NCBI RefSeq assembly: GCF_040939455.1 | Contig: NC_134112.1 | Coordinates: forward strand, 21,850,501-21,914,500 | DNA length: 64,000 bases | Source: Microcebus murinus | Lineage: Eukaryota; Chordata; Mammalia; Primates; Cheirogaleidae | Direction of reading: 5' to 3' | Part shown: in pieces, positions 23,183-34,000 of the stretch | Numbering within the stretch: position 1 is the stretch's first letter | Layout of the letters: each line of letters opens with the position of its first letter | Position numbers and translations under genes: made by a program | Notes under the pieces: model-generated | What the model was told of the DNA's origin: nothing | Databases searched by the model: none | Seen by the model: the letters and a program-made list of their open reading frames with translations, nothing else

Positions 23183-24200
23183 ACTTTGTGAAAATGCCAT
23201 GGTCCCTGGAGCTCAAGTCAACTCAGTATCATGGAGTGGCAAATCATGGCCAAAACTGGTGGGGGCAATCACTGCAACAGAGGAGCGGATACCTGCCTCA
23301 ACAGGTTTTCAGTGCTGATGAGACTGGGGTATTGCAGCGGGGAAAAGAGCCTGACAGAGCCTGTCGGCAAGCAGAGGGCGGGCCTCGTTTCAAAGCTCCT
23401 AACTGGTAGAAATATATCCAGGGACTCCTCTTGCTCACTTTGAATGTCCAGACAAATAGGCCTATATGGCAAGTTTCTGTTCCTGTGCTGCAGCCATTTG
23501 GAACCAGGAGCAGCTCTAGGGTGAGCCACCTGGGCTAGCCCTCACCTGTGGGCCTCAATCTGTGCTGTGCCCTCTCCTGCCCACCATGCTTCAGGATCAG
23601 TTCCAGGAGTCCTCCTTGCAGAAGTGTTCTGACTGTCAGGCCACCTGCCGTGCTCCTCAGCACCCAGGCCAGGCTCCAGGGCACAGTGGGTCTCACTCAT
23701 GTCTGAAGCATGGGGGTGAGAGGTGCTGCTGCATGAACACACCCCTCCATGCCAGCTGCTCTCCCCTACCCCCAGGCACGCAGCAGAGACCTTGGTCTCC
23801 ATTCACACTTCACAAAGTCCTGCCCAGGCCCACCGCCCCTGCTTCTTGCCCCCTCCTTTCTGCCTCCTCCCAAGCTCTTACCCAACTTGCCACCACCTGA
23901 TTCTTCCTCCTCCCTCAACACACGTGCAGAGCCCCTGCTGGTCCTCAAAGGAAGAGTTTCCGCAGCTCTTCTCTCAACCTCACAATAGCTCAGGGATTAT
24001 TATACCCAATCAACAGAGAGGGAAACTGAGCCGCACAGCAGAGCCAGACCTTCTGGAGCTCACACAGTGTGACAACCACAGAGCTGGTGCAGGGTAGGTG
24101 TGTGTGGGTAGCTGGGCATCTGAAGAGAAAGGCTGGCAGGGACAGTCGGGGCAGCAGGGGCACCCAGGGAACAGGGACTAGGTGAGGAGTCAACACAAAA

Positions 24201-24254
24201 GAAAGGGAAGGAATGAAATGGAACTGCTTCTGAGTGTGGCAGGAGCAGCAGCCA
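24201..24254 (+). repeat. Copy 2 of a local ~52-bp repeated segment
   Basis: Partner of 22917-22968, in the same orientation, with one inserted G and a few substitutions. Weak similarity may continue past the 3' edge (CTGAG-CAGGAGG). Confidence 0.7.
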
Positions 24255-25792
24255 CAAAGCTGAGCAGGAGGCACCTCAGGCGGGTTGGGGGACAGCTGAG
24301 GGAGATGGGTGCTCTGCCCCAGACCCTCAGAGGCGCCATTCCTAGCTAGAATTACATTTTCAATTTCTTGTCTGAGCCTCCAAACAGAAACATCTGTGCC
24401 TCAGGCCCCGGTTATGAGTTCTTTCCTCTTTTCTCTGGACTGTTGACAACTGTTTCATTTTCTCCCACTCTAGCTAGGCTGGAAGCATGAGAGAGGTCAC
24501 TGCATGTGTCTTGGTTGAAAATGCCCATAAATGAGTTGGTTCTTGCTGTGGTGGTTAGAGAACAGCAGGGGGAGGGGTCGGGACAGACCCCACGTTCCTG
24601 ACACATGCAAAGGTAACAGGAGACTCTCTGAAGCTGAGATGTGTGTCACACAAAAGGGGAGACAGCACAGGGACCCAGGGATGGTTCGAATTAGGATGCT
24701 CTTCTCCAAAGCCAAAACCGGCAGTCTGGACTTGTGCAATGTCACCGTGGCAACAAAGCCAGGTGATAAGAAGTCACAGTGCCCGCTCAGTGACCTTCCA
24801 CTGGGCCGGGACAAGGGCCTAAGCTCCAGTCCCTGAGCTGCTACATCAGATGGTGTCTAAGGGCTACTGTGTGTATCCAAGTGAGCTCCCAGACTGCTAG
24901 GTATATGGCATGTCCTGTGCTGGGTCAGGTATGAGTCTGCAGTTCTTGTACGGCAACAGCTGGGTTTAAGGGTGGGCAGTACCTCCTTCCCTGGATTAGA
25001 ACAGTGTTCATACTGAACTTGACTTCTAGTTGACTGTGAACTCTCACAGAGCAAGAACCAAGTCCTATTCAGCTGTTTCTTCCATGGAGTACACAGCCCA
25101 TGGGTCCGAGGAAGGTTGATGTGATACGAGGGAAAGGCAACCTGCCCACCAGGTTGGTCTGCCTGCCACCTGCCCATTCAGCTGCATCTCATCTGGGCCT
25201 TGGGGCCTGACCCCAGCCTTGCAAAGGCCCTGAGCTCAGGCCACGGCACCATGCATACCCACTTCCTGACAAGGCAGGTTCTTCCTACAGACAGTAGCAC
25301 CTACCCCTCAAGAGGCAGAACCCACCTCCAGCAGGTCCTCACTGACCTTGGAGGCCACTTTCCCAAGTTTTTCCCTTTGAGCTTTTTGAGGACCTATGCA
25401 AAGCCTTTGTAATCCAACCCCTTGGAATAGGATTCCAGGCTGGGCCGCTGTTTCCCGTTACAGTAGCACATTATCTGAGGGGTCGTGGGGAGGCCCAGTG
25501 TTACCACTCTTCACTCACCCACTCAGCTTTTCCAGGAATAGTGCTGGGAAAAAGCCTCACCGTGTTAACTGCCCAGCTGGACACACCATGACGGGGGAGT
25601 GATGGGGGAGCAGAACACACAGCTGGCCTTAGGAATACTCATGGGGGGTGCAGGGGAGCACAGAGGAAAGCACCTTGGCCTAGTGCTTTACTGCAAGCCA
25701 GACACTGGAGGGACAGCGCCTCACTCTACCTCACACTCACAGGCAGTCAGGTCGGAGGAGACGCAGGCATGGCCCTCACCAGTCACTAGAAC

Positions 25793-25977
25793 AGCAGTTC
25801 TCAAATTGTGGTCCCCAGAGGCACACATGCATCAGCAGCACCTGGAACTCCTAAGAAATGCAAATTCTCAGGCTCCTTCCTGAACCAGAAATGCTGGGAG
25901 TAGGGCCCAGTGATCCGTGTTTTCACATGTTCTCCAGGTGATTCTGAAGCCCCTAAAGCTTGAGGACCACTGCTTTG
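25793..25977 (+). mobile_element. MER5A hAT DNA transposon
   Basis: Close to complete. It runs from the 5' terminal repeat (CAGTTCTCAAATTGTGGTCC) through AAGAAATGCAAATTCTCAGG to the 3' terminal repeat (GCTTGAGGACCACTGC). It is non-coding. Confidence 0.9.
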
Positions 25978-26756
25978 GAGCAAGCCTTCCTGATGGGTGA
26001 GCCACACACAGATACGGGCTCCCCTCAGCCATCGGGGAGCTGAGTGGGGTCTGGAATGACTGGAGTCCCCAGGCCAGTTGTCTCTAGCCCTGTGTGCTAT
26101 GCAAATGTGATTATTTTCCGTCTGTAGCAAACATTGGGGAGCAGTGCTTGAGGAGGGGCCGAGAGCCCACTCCCTGACACAGGAAGCCTCTACACTTCCC
26201 CACATCTCCTCACTACCTGCTGGCACCTGGCACATGTGGCAGGGGAGGGAAGTCCAGGAACAAGGCAGCCAACAGAAGAGGAAGGAGCTTCATGCCCATG
26301 TCTGCACTTGGACTGTCACTCCATAGCATGCCAGACTGGGCCAGGGGCTGCCTCGGGGACAGGCCAGAGCCCTGAGTCGTTCTCAAATGACTGCCTATTG
26401 GGACTGAGCCTAAGAAGTGCAATCCTGGGCCTACGATGGGAGGCGCTTGCTGAGTCATGCAGTCAAATGGTCTGAGGGGAAAGAGGAGTTACTGCAGAAG
26501 GTCACGTGGAGAGGTTTCAGGGTGGTGGGCCACTCCCTAGGAGGCCTTCGATTAGGGTCCCAGGGGTCCACAGGCAAGCAGAGGCTGTGCCCAGGGTGCA
26601 CTCAGAGCCCTGTTTGGCAGGTCCACCTGCAGGAAGGATGCCCTGTGGCCTCCCACGCTGTCCTGCACAAGTGCCAAGGCCAATGTCGCCTCTTTCCCCA
26701 TTGCTGCTCTTCTCTCATCACTTTGAATGAGTGGCCCTTTGTACATGAAAGGAAAG

Positions 26757-26955
26757 TGACCTGCATGTGCCCTTAATCCTCCCGACGAAAGAAATACCGC
26801 CACATGACCCCGCAGGAACGCTTCATCCCTGGCCCAGGGGCAGGCAGGTGGACGGATGGGCGGGGCATCATGAGGATGTCCCAGCATCCCCTCCCACTTC
26901 CTCTTCCTGGTGTTTCTACTATGCACAGGAGTTCTCTCTCTGCAGCTCTACTCAC
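26757..26955 (+). repeat. Unassigned ~195-bp interspersed repeat, copy A
   Basis: It begins TGACCTGCATGTG and ends CTGCAGCTCTACTCA. It aligns over its full length to 32626-32819, which sits inside an L1. It keeps several CpGs that the other copy has as TG or CA. There is no A-tail, no tRNA- or 7SL-like head and no coding frame. The family is not known to me; a small solo LTR or DNA-transposon derivative is possible. Confidence 0.75.
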
Positions 26956-27124
26956 AGGCTTGCTTGCCTGCAGGTGGGCAGCAACCCTAAGCTCCAAGTG
27001 TGCCACCTGGATCTCAAGGCAGTCAGCACTTACAGGACCTCAGCCATCATCCATATCTCCCCACCTCAACCCCAACCATGTCCCACACAGGGACAGGGAG
27101 ATTCTGCCTGAGGTCACAGCCAAT

Positions 27125-27320
27125 CATGAGTGGTCGAGACAATAATGAGAGCTAACACTGAGGGCACTTGGTAATGTCCTAGGCACTCATCACAAAAAAC
27201 GGTGAGCTAGGGACTGCCCTTATCCCTGTTTTACAGATGACAAAGTGATTTGCAGATAGGTGAAGACCAGTGGCTCACACTAGAAAGTGGCAGAGCCTGG
27301 GTTGAAACCCAGGCAGCCAG
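27125..27320 (-). mobile_element. MIR SINE
   Basis: A reverse-oriented MIR with CCTAGGCACTCAT, CCCTGTTTTACAGATGACAA and a GCAGAGCCTGGGTTGAA segment. Confidence 0.75.
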
Positions 27321-28167
27321 TTCCCAGAACCTATACCCATAAAGGCTGCAAGTCCCACTGCTTCTCCAGAAGGCCCTAGGGTCCAGGTCTCCTCCCTCCT
27401 GGCATCTCCTTCCGCTGTACACTGACACATGTCGTGACCCAAAGGCTTCATGAAGGGCCTGATGGAGCGTGCCAGCCATTCCTGACAGCTACAGCCCCAC
27501 CAGCCCTCTGGAGTGCTGCCCCAGCCTGGGCCTGCTCAGAGCACTCACAAGGGAAGTGAGCCCTGTGGACTGAGCACTCCCTCCAATGGCCTGCGCCTCA
27601 GCGTCCCCTTACACACAGAGGGGCTAGGTCAGAGGTGTCAAGGCCCCCACCTGGCTCTGAGGCTAGGGGCACCTCTGCTCAGTGTTCAGAGTAGTGGAGG
27701 CTGCTCCTCCCACCTGCCCCCACACAGAGGGTGCTGCTGCTCCAGCTGGCCACCTCCCTCCACACCCCGGCTGGGCCAGGCCTTCGCACCTTCCCATCCT
27801 GCTCCTTATGGTCTAATGGCACTTACCGCATCTGGCTGTTGCGTCCTTGAGGGAAGAGGGGCTTCAAGAGACACCCACTTACCCCCCTCCCCACCATGGG
27901 GACATCCTCAGATGCTGTCTGAAGACATGTCACCCCTGCAGATTACATGCTCCTGCAGATGGGCCCCAGTGACCACAGACAGAGAAACCTACTTATGCAC
28001 AAGGCCCCAGCACTGCATCTTTCCAATCTGTGGGGGTCTCAACTAACCGCACCCCTCTCAGAACAGTCCAGGAACCCATCCTCCTTCCTGCAGGCCTGAC
28101 CATTCCAACCACTGTACTCCCCAGCCACTCACTGTGAAGTTCAAAGCCAGAGAGGGACTGGACTCAC

Positions 28168-28240
28168 TTGGTTCTGATGCAGTGCTCGAGGGGTGGGACC
28201 AGGTCATTGTCTCTGTCCTCAGGCGTGGTCTGGGTGGTGT
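28168..28240 (-). CDS. MINDY4: MINDY4 penultimate coding exon
   Basis: A 73-bp exon (phase 1 in, 2 out). Joined to the neighbours it reads [20 protein letters not shown] then CIRT and a split Lys. The acceptor AG (TCCTCTCCAG) is at 28250-28241 and the donor GTGAGT starts at 28167. Its PPLE-CIRTKW segment is a conserved part of the C-terminal end of the MINDY4 catalytic domain. The acidic linker part differs more freely between species. Confidence 0.95.
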
Positions 28241-28757
28241 CTGGAGAGGAGAGAGAGGCAGAGACACATCAACTAGGGACCTGCACTCACCCTGCGGTCA
28301 ACATGGACAACCCTAACTCCTGAGGCCCAATCCTTCTAGTACCTGTCCTCTCCTCTCCATTTCCACTGGATCCGCCCTCATGCCTGGTATTGGTCTCACC
28401 TGGACAACTCACTGGTCCCTCACCTCCAGTGTCTGCTTCAGCTACCACAATATTCTTTCTAAAAACACATCTGACTCATCTTTTCAGGGCTCCCTATTGC
28501 CTGAAGAATAAATCCAACCTGTCAGCATTGTATTCAGGGCTCTTTACCATGCAGTCTCAACCTCACTTTATACTCGATGCCATCCACTGCTCAAGGCCCA
28601 GCTCTGGCCCCCTCCTATTGGAGGTCCTTGCTAACATTTGCTCTCTGATCCCCAAGCCCCAACACTCAAGTCTGCATTGTTTCCCAACTGTCCCAAGGGG
28701 GCATGTTAAGGCTGGTTTCCCTGAGGACGCCCGGGGAATGGTGGGCAGGTGCCGCAC
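28241..28757 (-). other. MINDY4: MINDY4 short intron with L2 fragment
   Basis: A 517-bp intron. About 28400-28700 is a diverged L2 LINE 3' fragment in plus orientation (antisense to the gene), recognisable by TGAAGAATAAATCCAACC and CTCAAGGCCCAGCTCTGG-type segments. The L2 reaches to within about 60 bases of the donor side. Confidence 0.75.
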
Positions 28758-28938
28758 CGACGGTCAGACGGATCTGCTCCTGCTGGTTGGCCAGGCCGTC
28801 ATAATAGTACAGGTCGAAGAGCCTCTCGGTCCTCCAGTCACACAGGAGCTCCTGCTGCAGGCTGAAGAGGACGCTGAAGTGGCTCTCGCTGCACACCACC
28901 CAGATGGGAAACCTTGGGGTCTTCAGGAAGCATCCAAC
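28758..28938 (-). CDS. MINDY4: MINDY4 exon carrying the catalytic histidine
   Basis: MINDY4 is a cysteine deubiquitinase of the MINDY family, which trims K48-linked ubiquitin chains. The exon begins [18 protein letters not shown], continues SHFSVLFS, and later has [18 protein letters not shown]. The His in SESHFSVLF lies in the position of the catalytic His of MINDY1 (an HFS motif); the catalytic Cys is in an upstream exon outside the window. The length is 181 bp (60 codons plus one base; phase 0 in, 1 out), with acceptor AG at 28940-28939 and donor GTGCGG at 28757. No stop or frameshift is seen. Confidence 0.97.
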
Positions 28939-31037
28939 CTGGATGGAGGAAGAGGCCTGATGAACGTGCCGTCCCCAGGAAAGAAGTCAGGGCATTTTCT
29001 GTCCAACCTAAGGCAGGGCTGACCTCAAAGAGGCCTTGTTGAGGATCATGTTTATGTCTGACACTGAGAGCCCCTGTGCTACCCAGACCATAGGCCTGTT
29101 TCCTAGAGCCACCCCTGTCCTGCCACCTCTGTCTGCTGCTGCTTGTGGAGCCTTTGCCACACAGACCTGAGACCTGGCATCACCCTCCCCTTAAGCCCCC
29201 ACACCTAGGGGTTCCCAGTGCTGCCCATTCTGCATTCAAAAGCTCCTCAAACCCCAGCCTCTCCTCAGGTTTACTCACCACCCCCAACCTGGATCACAGC
29301 AATGACCTCCTAACCAATTCTTCCCACACCCCTCAAACTAATCCCGCTCGTCAACCATGCCCTTGTATTCTCTGCCCACCAGTCTAGGTCTGGCCTCCCC
29401 TTGGAAAGCCTGCATCCCCCAGCTCACCCAATCAGGGAACAGGGATAATTTCCTCCTTGCAGCTCCCAGGGGTCACATTATTAAGTGCCTGCCCACCTAG
29501 ACCACAGGGCATCACTGTCTCACCATGATGCCTTCCCCTGCCTCTTTCATGCCAGACTACCCTTACTTATAGCCAAGAACCCAGGTCCTCAGGGATGAAG
29601 CAGGACTTAAGCTAGAACTACACCATGAAAACAAGTAGGACTGGACCCACAGGGAGCCAGGAGGGAAGGATCTACTGACCAGTCTATAGGGAATGCCAGG
29701 AATGAATGGCCAGAGAAGTTTAGGGTACAGAGTGCCATTCAGGAAGGGTGCAGGGGAAGATAAGGCTGAGGAAGTACCAGGGTAAGTAAGGCATGTGAAC
29801 TTTCTGCTGAAAAGTTTCCAGCAGGCAAATTTCATGGTACAAAGGTGTTTGGGGAAGACAGGTACCTTGGAATAAACATCAAGGCCCTCTGCACATTGCT
29901 AGTGTCTTGCCTGCAAAGGGGAGAGTGACCAAGCCCTGAATGCCTGGCCCTCTAGCACTCTCTCCATCCCGTGACTCCCTGGGGCATGGTTCTCCCCACC
30001 CTGGGCCCTGGGTTATTTGGCTGTGTACATGCCATAGGCCAGGCTGATTCTGGCCTAATCCCCACCAGCCCCAGGGAAATGTTTGCATGCTCAGGTATTT
30101 ACAGCCAGAGCCTGTGGATTAAAGAAAGAATGGGAATTATTTTTCCAGTGGGGAGAAGGGCATACTTTCTCCAGGGCCTTCACAGAAGTGTAGTCAGGCA
30201 GCTCCCGCCTGGGAGCTGACTCTGGGCTAGAGGTGTCTTGGACAGAGGGGCTGTACTCAAAAGATGCTGAACCAGGTCCCTAGTGAAATGCCTGCCCATG
30301 GGAAGCCACCTCCTCTAAAGAGCAGGAGGATGATCTTTACAACTTTCTCAACCCTTTCTTATTGTTGAAGAGCCCCTCCCCCTCACCACCAGGGCCCCGC
30401 CCCAGCCCTGTGTGACAGGAAAGCAGACTGCACAGCTCGCTTTCTGGTGGGGTGTGGGGGAATTAGATGTCTTAAAGGACATGGCTGGGTGTGCCTAAAC
30501 CAACCCCATTGCACACTTGGCTTCCATTCCATTCCAGAAAGAGGCTTTTCTGTTGAGGGCATCACCTGGAACAGGGAACCCTGGAGCCAGGATCTAGTGC
30601 TCATTCATGGCAGGGAAAGAGTCCCGAAGCCAACCAGGGAGCAGGCCTTTGCACAGTCAGCCACCATGAATTTTCCATCAGAGGGACAAAAGGGCAGCTT
30701 GCCATACATAAATAACAGTCAAAAGATTAAGGGCAAAATAGCTGCCCAGAGAGCTTATAAATGAGTTTTTTCATTCAGAAGCCCCTTTCCAAGTGGGTGA
30801 CATTTTCCAGAGATGAAATTCACTTCCTTCAAATTCTTGGGTAACCAAAGGCTTGGAGCAAGGTGTGAAGTGGGGAGCGGGGTACATATTTCCTCCAGCA
30901 CAGTCTGAGGCTTTCTCCTGGTGGCTGAACATGCAGCACCATTAGAGGTTACCTTTTATGGTGATTCTTAATCTTCTGGGGAGGTTATGAATGACCTAAA
31001 GCCATCCATGGACCACAAGATTAGAAACACTAATTTA

Positions 31038-34000
31038 AAAAGTTCAGGCATCCCTGAGGGTGAAGAAGAAAATACACAAGGGTTGATAAACTATTTGAGG
31101 ATATAATGCAGGAAAATTTCCCAGGCCTTGCTAAAAATCTAGATATCCAGATACAAGAAGCTGATGAGATTCCTGGTAGAGTCACTGCAACAGGAAGATA
31201 CCACATCACATAGTCATTAGACTGGCCAAAATAACCACAAAAGAAGCCCTCCTATGAATTGTAAGGTAAAAGAAGCAGGTAACCTACAAAAGAAAACCCA
31301 TCAGACTAACTGCAGACTCGACCCATCAGACTCAACTGAGACCTTATAAGCCAGAAGAGACCCAAGCCCCATTCTTACTCTTCTCAAACAGAATAGTGCC
31401 CAGCCTAGAATCTTGTACCCTGCAAATTTAAGCTTCTTATATAAAGAAGAAATAAAGACCCTCTCAGTCAAGCAAAGACTGAGGGAATTCATCAAGACAA
31501 GACCTGCCCTCCAGGAAGTACTCAGTACAGTATTACACACGGATTACCACAATAAACACCAATGTAAAATCATCCAAAAGCCAAAGGTCAAAGGCCAGAT
31601 ACCACAATGGCTCAAGAAAGAAAACAAAGCAACAAAGTTCAACTCAACAGGATAAACAGAAATCTTCCCCACTTATCAATTCTTTCAATAAATGTGAATG
31701 GCTTGAACTGCCCACTAAGGAGACACAGGCTGGCCAAATGGATAAATATACACAAGCCAAGTATCTGCTGTCTTCAGGAAACACATCTAATCTACAAGGA
31801 TGCCTTCAGACTCAAGGTGAAGGAATGGAAAACAATATTTCATGCAAACAGAAGCCAAAAGAAAGCTGGGTAGCAGTTCTGATTTCAAATAACTTAGTCT
31901 TCACATCAACAAAAGTAATGGAAGACAAAGATGGTTACTATATAATGGTGAAGGATACAATTCAACAAGAAGATATAACAATTCTAAATATTTATGCACC
32001 TAACTCAGGTGCACCTAGATTCATAAAGCAAATCCTACTTGATCTAAACAAAATGATAAACAGCAACACTGTAATAGCCAGGGATTTCAATACCCCTCTG
32101 ACAGAACAGGACAAATGCTCCAAACAGAAAATAAACGAAGAAACAATGGACTTAAACAGAACTCTAGAACAAGTGGGCCTGATTGACATTTACAGAACAT
32201 TCTGAACCCCTCAACTGAATATATATTTTACTCATTAACTCATGGGGCATCTCTAAGATTGACCACGTCCTTGGCCACAAAGCATGTCTCAAAAATTTTT
32301 TAAAAATAGAAATTATACCATGCATCTTCTCAGACCACAATAGAATAAAATTAGAAATAAATTCCAACAGAAACTCTCATCTCTATACAAAGTCATAGAA
32401 ACTAAACAACTTTCTGCTGAATAATTATTGGGCTAAGGAGAAAATTAAGATGGAAATCAAAAGATTCTTTGAACTAAATGATAAAGGAGACACAAGTCAA
32501 AATCTGTGGGACACGGATAAAGCATCCCTGAGAGGAAAATTTATATCCATAAAGGCCTACATCCAAAAGACAGAAAGATCACAAATCAACAATCTAAGGA
32601 ATCGTCTCAAAAAACTAGAAAAAGATGACCTGCATGTGCTCTTAACCCTACCAACAAAATGGCACATGACCCTGCAGGAATGCTACATCCCTGGACCAGG
32701 GGCAGCCAGGTGGAGGGATTGGCAGGGCATAATGAGATATCCCAGAATCCCCTCCCACTTCCCCTTCTTGGTGTTTCCACTATGCACAGGGAATTCTCTC
32801 TTTCTGCAGCTCCACTCAGAGAAAACTGACTCCAAACCCAGCAGAAGAAAAGAAATAACAAAGATCAGAGCAGAACTAAATGAAATTGGTAACAAAAAAA
32901 ACTATACAGAAGATTAATAAAACAAAAAGTTGGTTCTTTGAAAAAATAAACAAACTTGACATGCCTCTTGCTAGATTAACAAAAAGCAGAAAAGAAAGAA
33001 CTCTACTAAGCTCCACAGGAATAAAAAAGAAGAAATTACAACTAATACCATGGAAATACAAAGTATCATCTATGAATACTATAAAACCTCTATGCACATA
33101 AACTTGAAAATGTGGAGGAAATAGACAAATTCTTAGAAACACACAACCTCCCTAGGTTCAATCAGTAAAAAATAGAATTCCTGAACAGACCAATATCAAG
33201 TACCAAAATTGAAGCAACAATACAAAACTTTCCTAAAAAGAAGAGTCCCAGACCAGATGGTTTCACACCGAATTTTACCAGACCTACAAAGAAGAACTGG
33301 TGCCTATGCTGCAGAAATTATTCCACAACATTGAGAAGGAAGGAATCCTCCCCAACACATTTTATGAAGCCACCATCACCGTAATACCAAAACCAGGAAA
33401 GGATGTAACAGAAAAAGAAAACTACAGACCAATATCCCTTATGAATACAGATGCAAAAATTCTCTACAACATCCTAGCAAACTGAATTCAGGTGCTTATC
33501 AAAAAAATAATCCAGACTTATTGGGGAAAAAAAATCCATCACAACCAAGCAGGCTTCATCTCAGAGATGTAGGATGGTTCAACATAAGCAAATCTATAAA
33601 TGTAATTCACCACATAAATAGAACCGAAACAAAGACCGTATGATCCTCTGCATAGACACAGAAAAAGCATTCAACAAAATTTAGCACCCTTTTATGATAA
33701 GAACACTTAACAAAATAGGCCTAGATGGGACTTACCTCAAAATGGTAAAAGCCATATATGACAAACGTACAGCCAACATCATACTGAACGAAGAAAAACT
33801 GAAAGCATTCCCGCTTACAACTGGAACCAGACAAGGTTGCCCTCTGTCACTACTTCTATTCAACATAGTGCTAGAAGATCTAGCCAGAAGAATCAGACAA
33901 GAGAAGGAAATCAAGGGCATCCAAATAGGGGAAGAAAATGTCAAACTATAGCTCTTTGCTGACTATATGATCTAATATCTAGAAAACCCCAAAGACATGG

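Larger units (their letters stand above)
20863..28167 (-). other. MINDY4: MINDY4 terminal intron
   Basis: A 7.3-kb intron. It contains an AT-rich block with no recognised repeat (21390-22320), a MER20 copy, a pair of ~52-bp related segments (22917 and 24201), a MER5A copy, one copy of an unassigned ~195-bp repeat (26757-26955) and a MIR. I see no further exon. Confidence 0.85.

Noticed and set aside
22858..24274. Similar minus-strand peptides (SCHTQKQF) at 22.9 and 24.2 kb as duplicated exons
   Set aside because: The likeness is confined to the ~52-bp repeated DNA segment. There are no flanking splice sites in matching phase, and MINDY4 exons already join without them.
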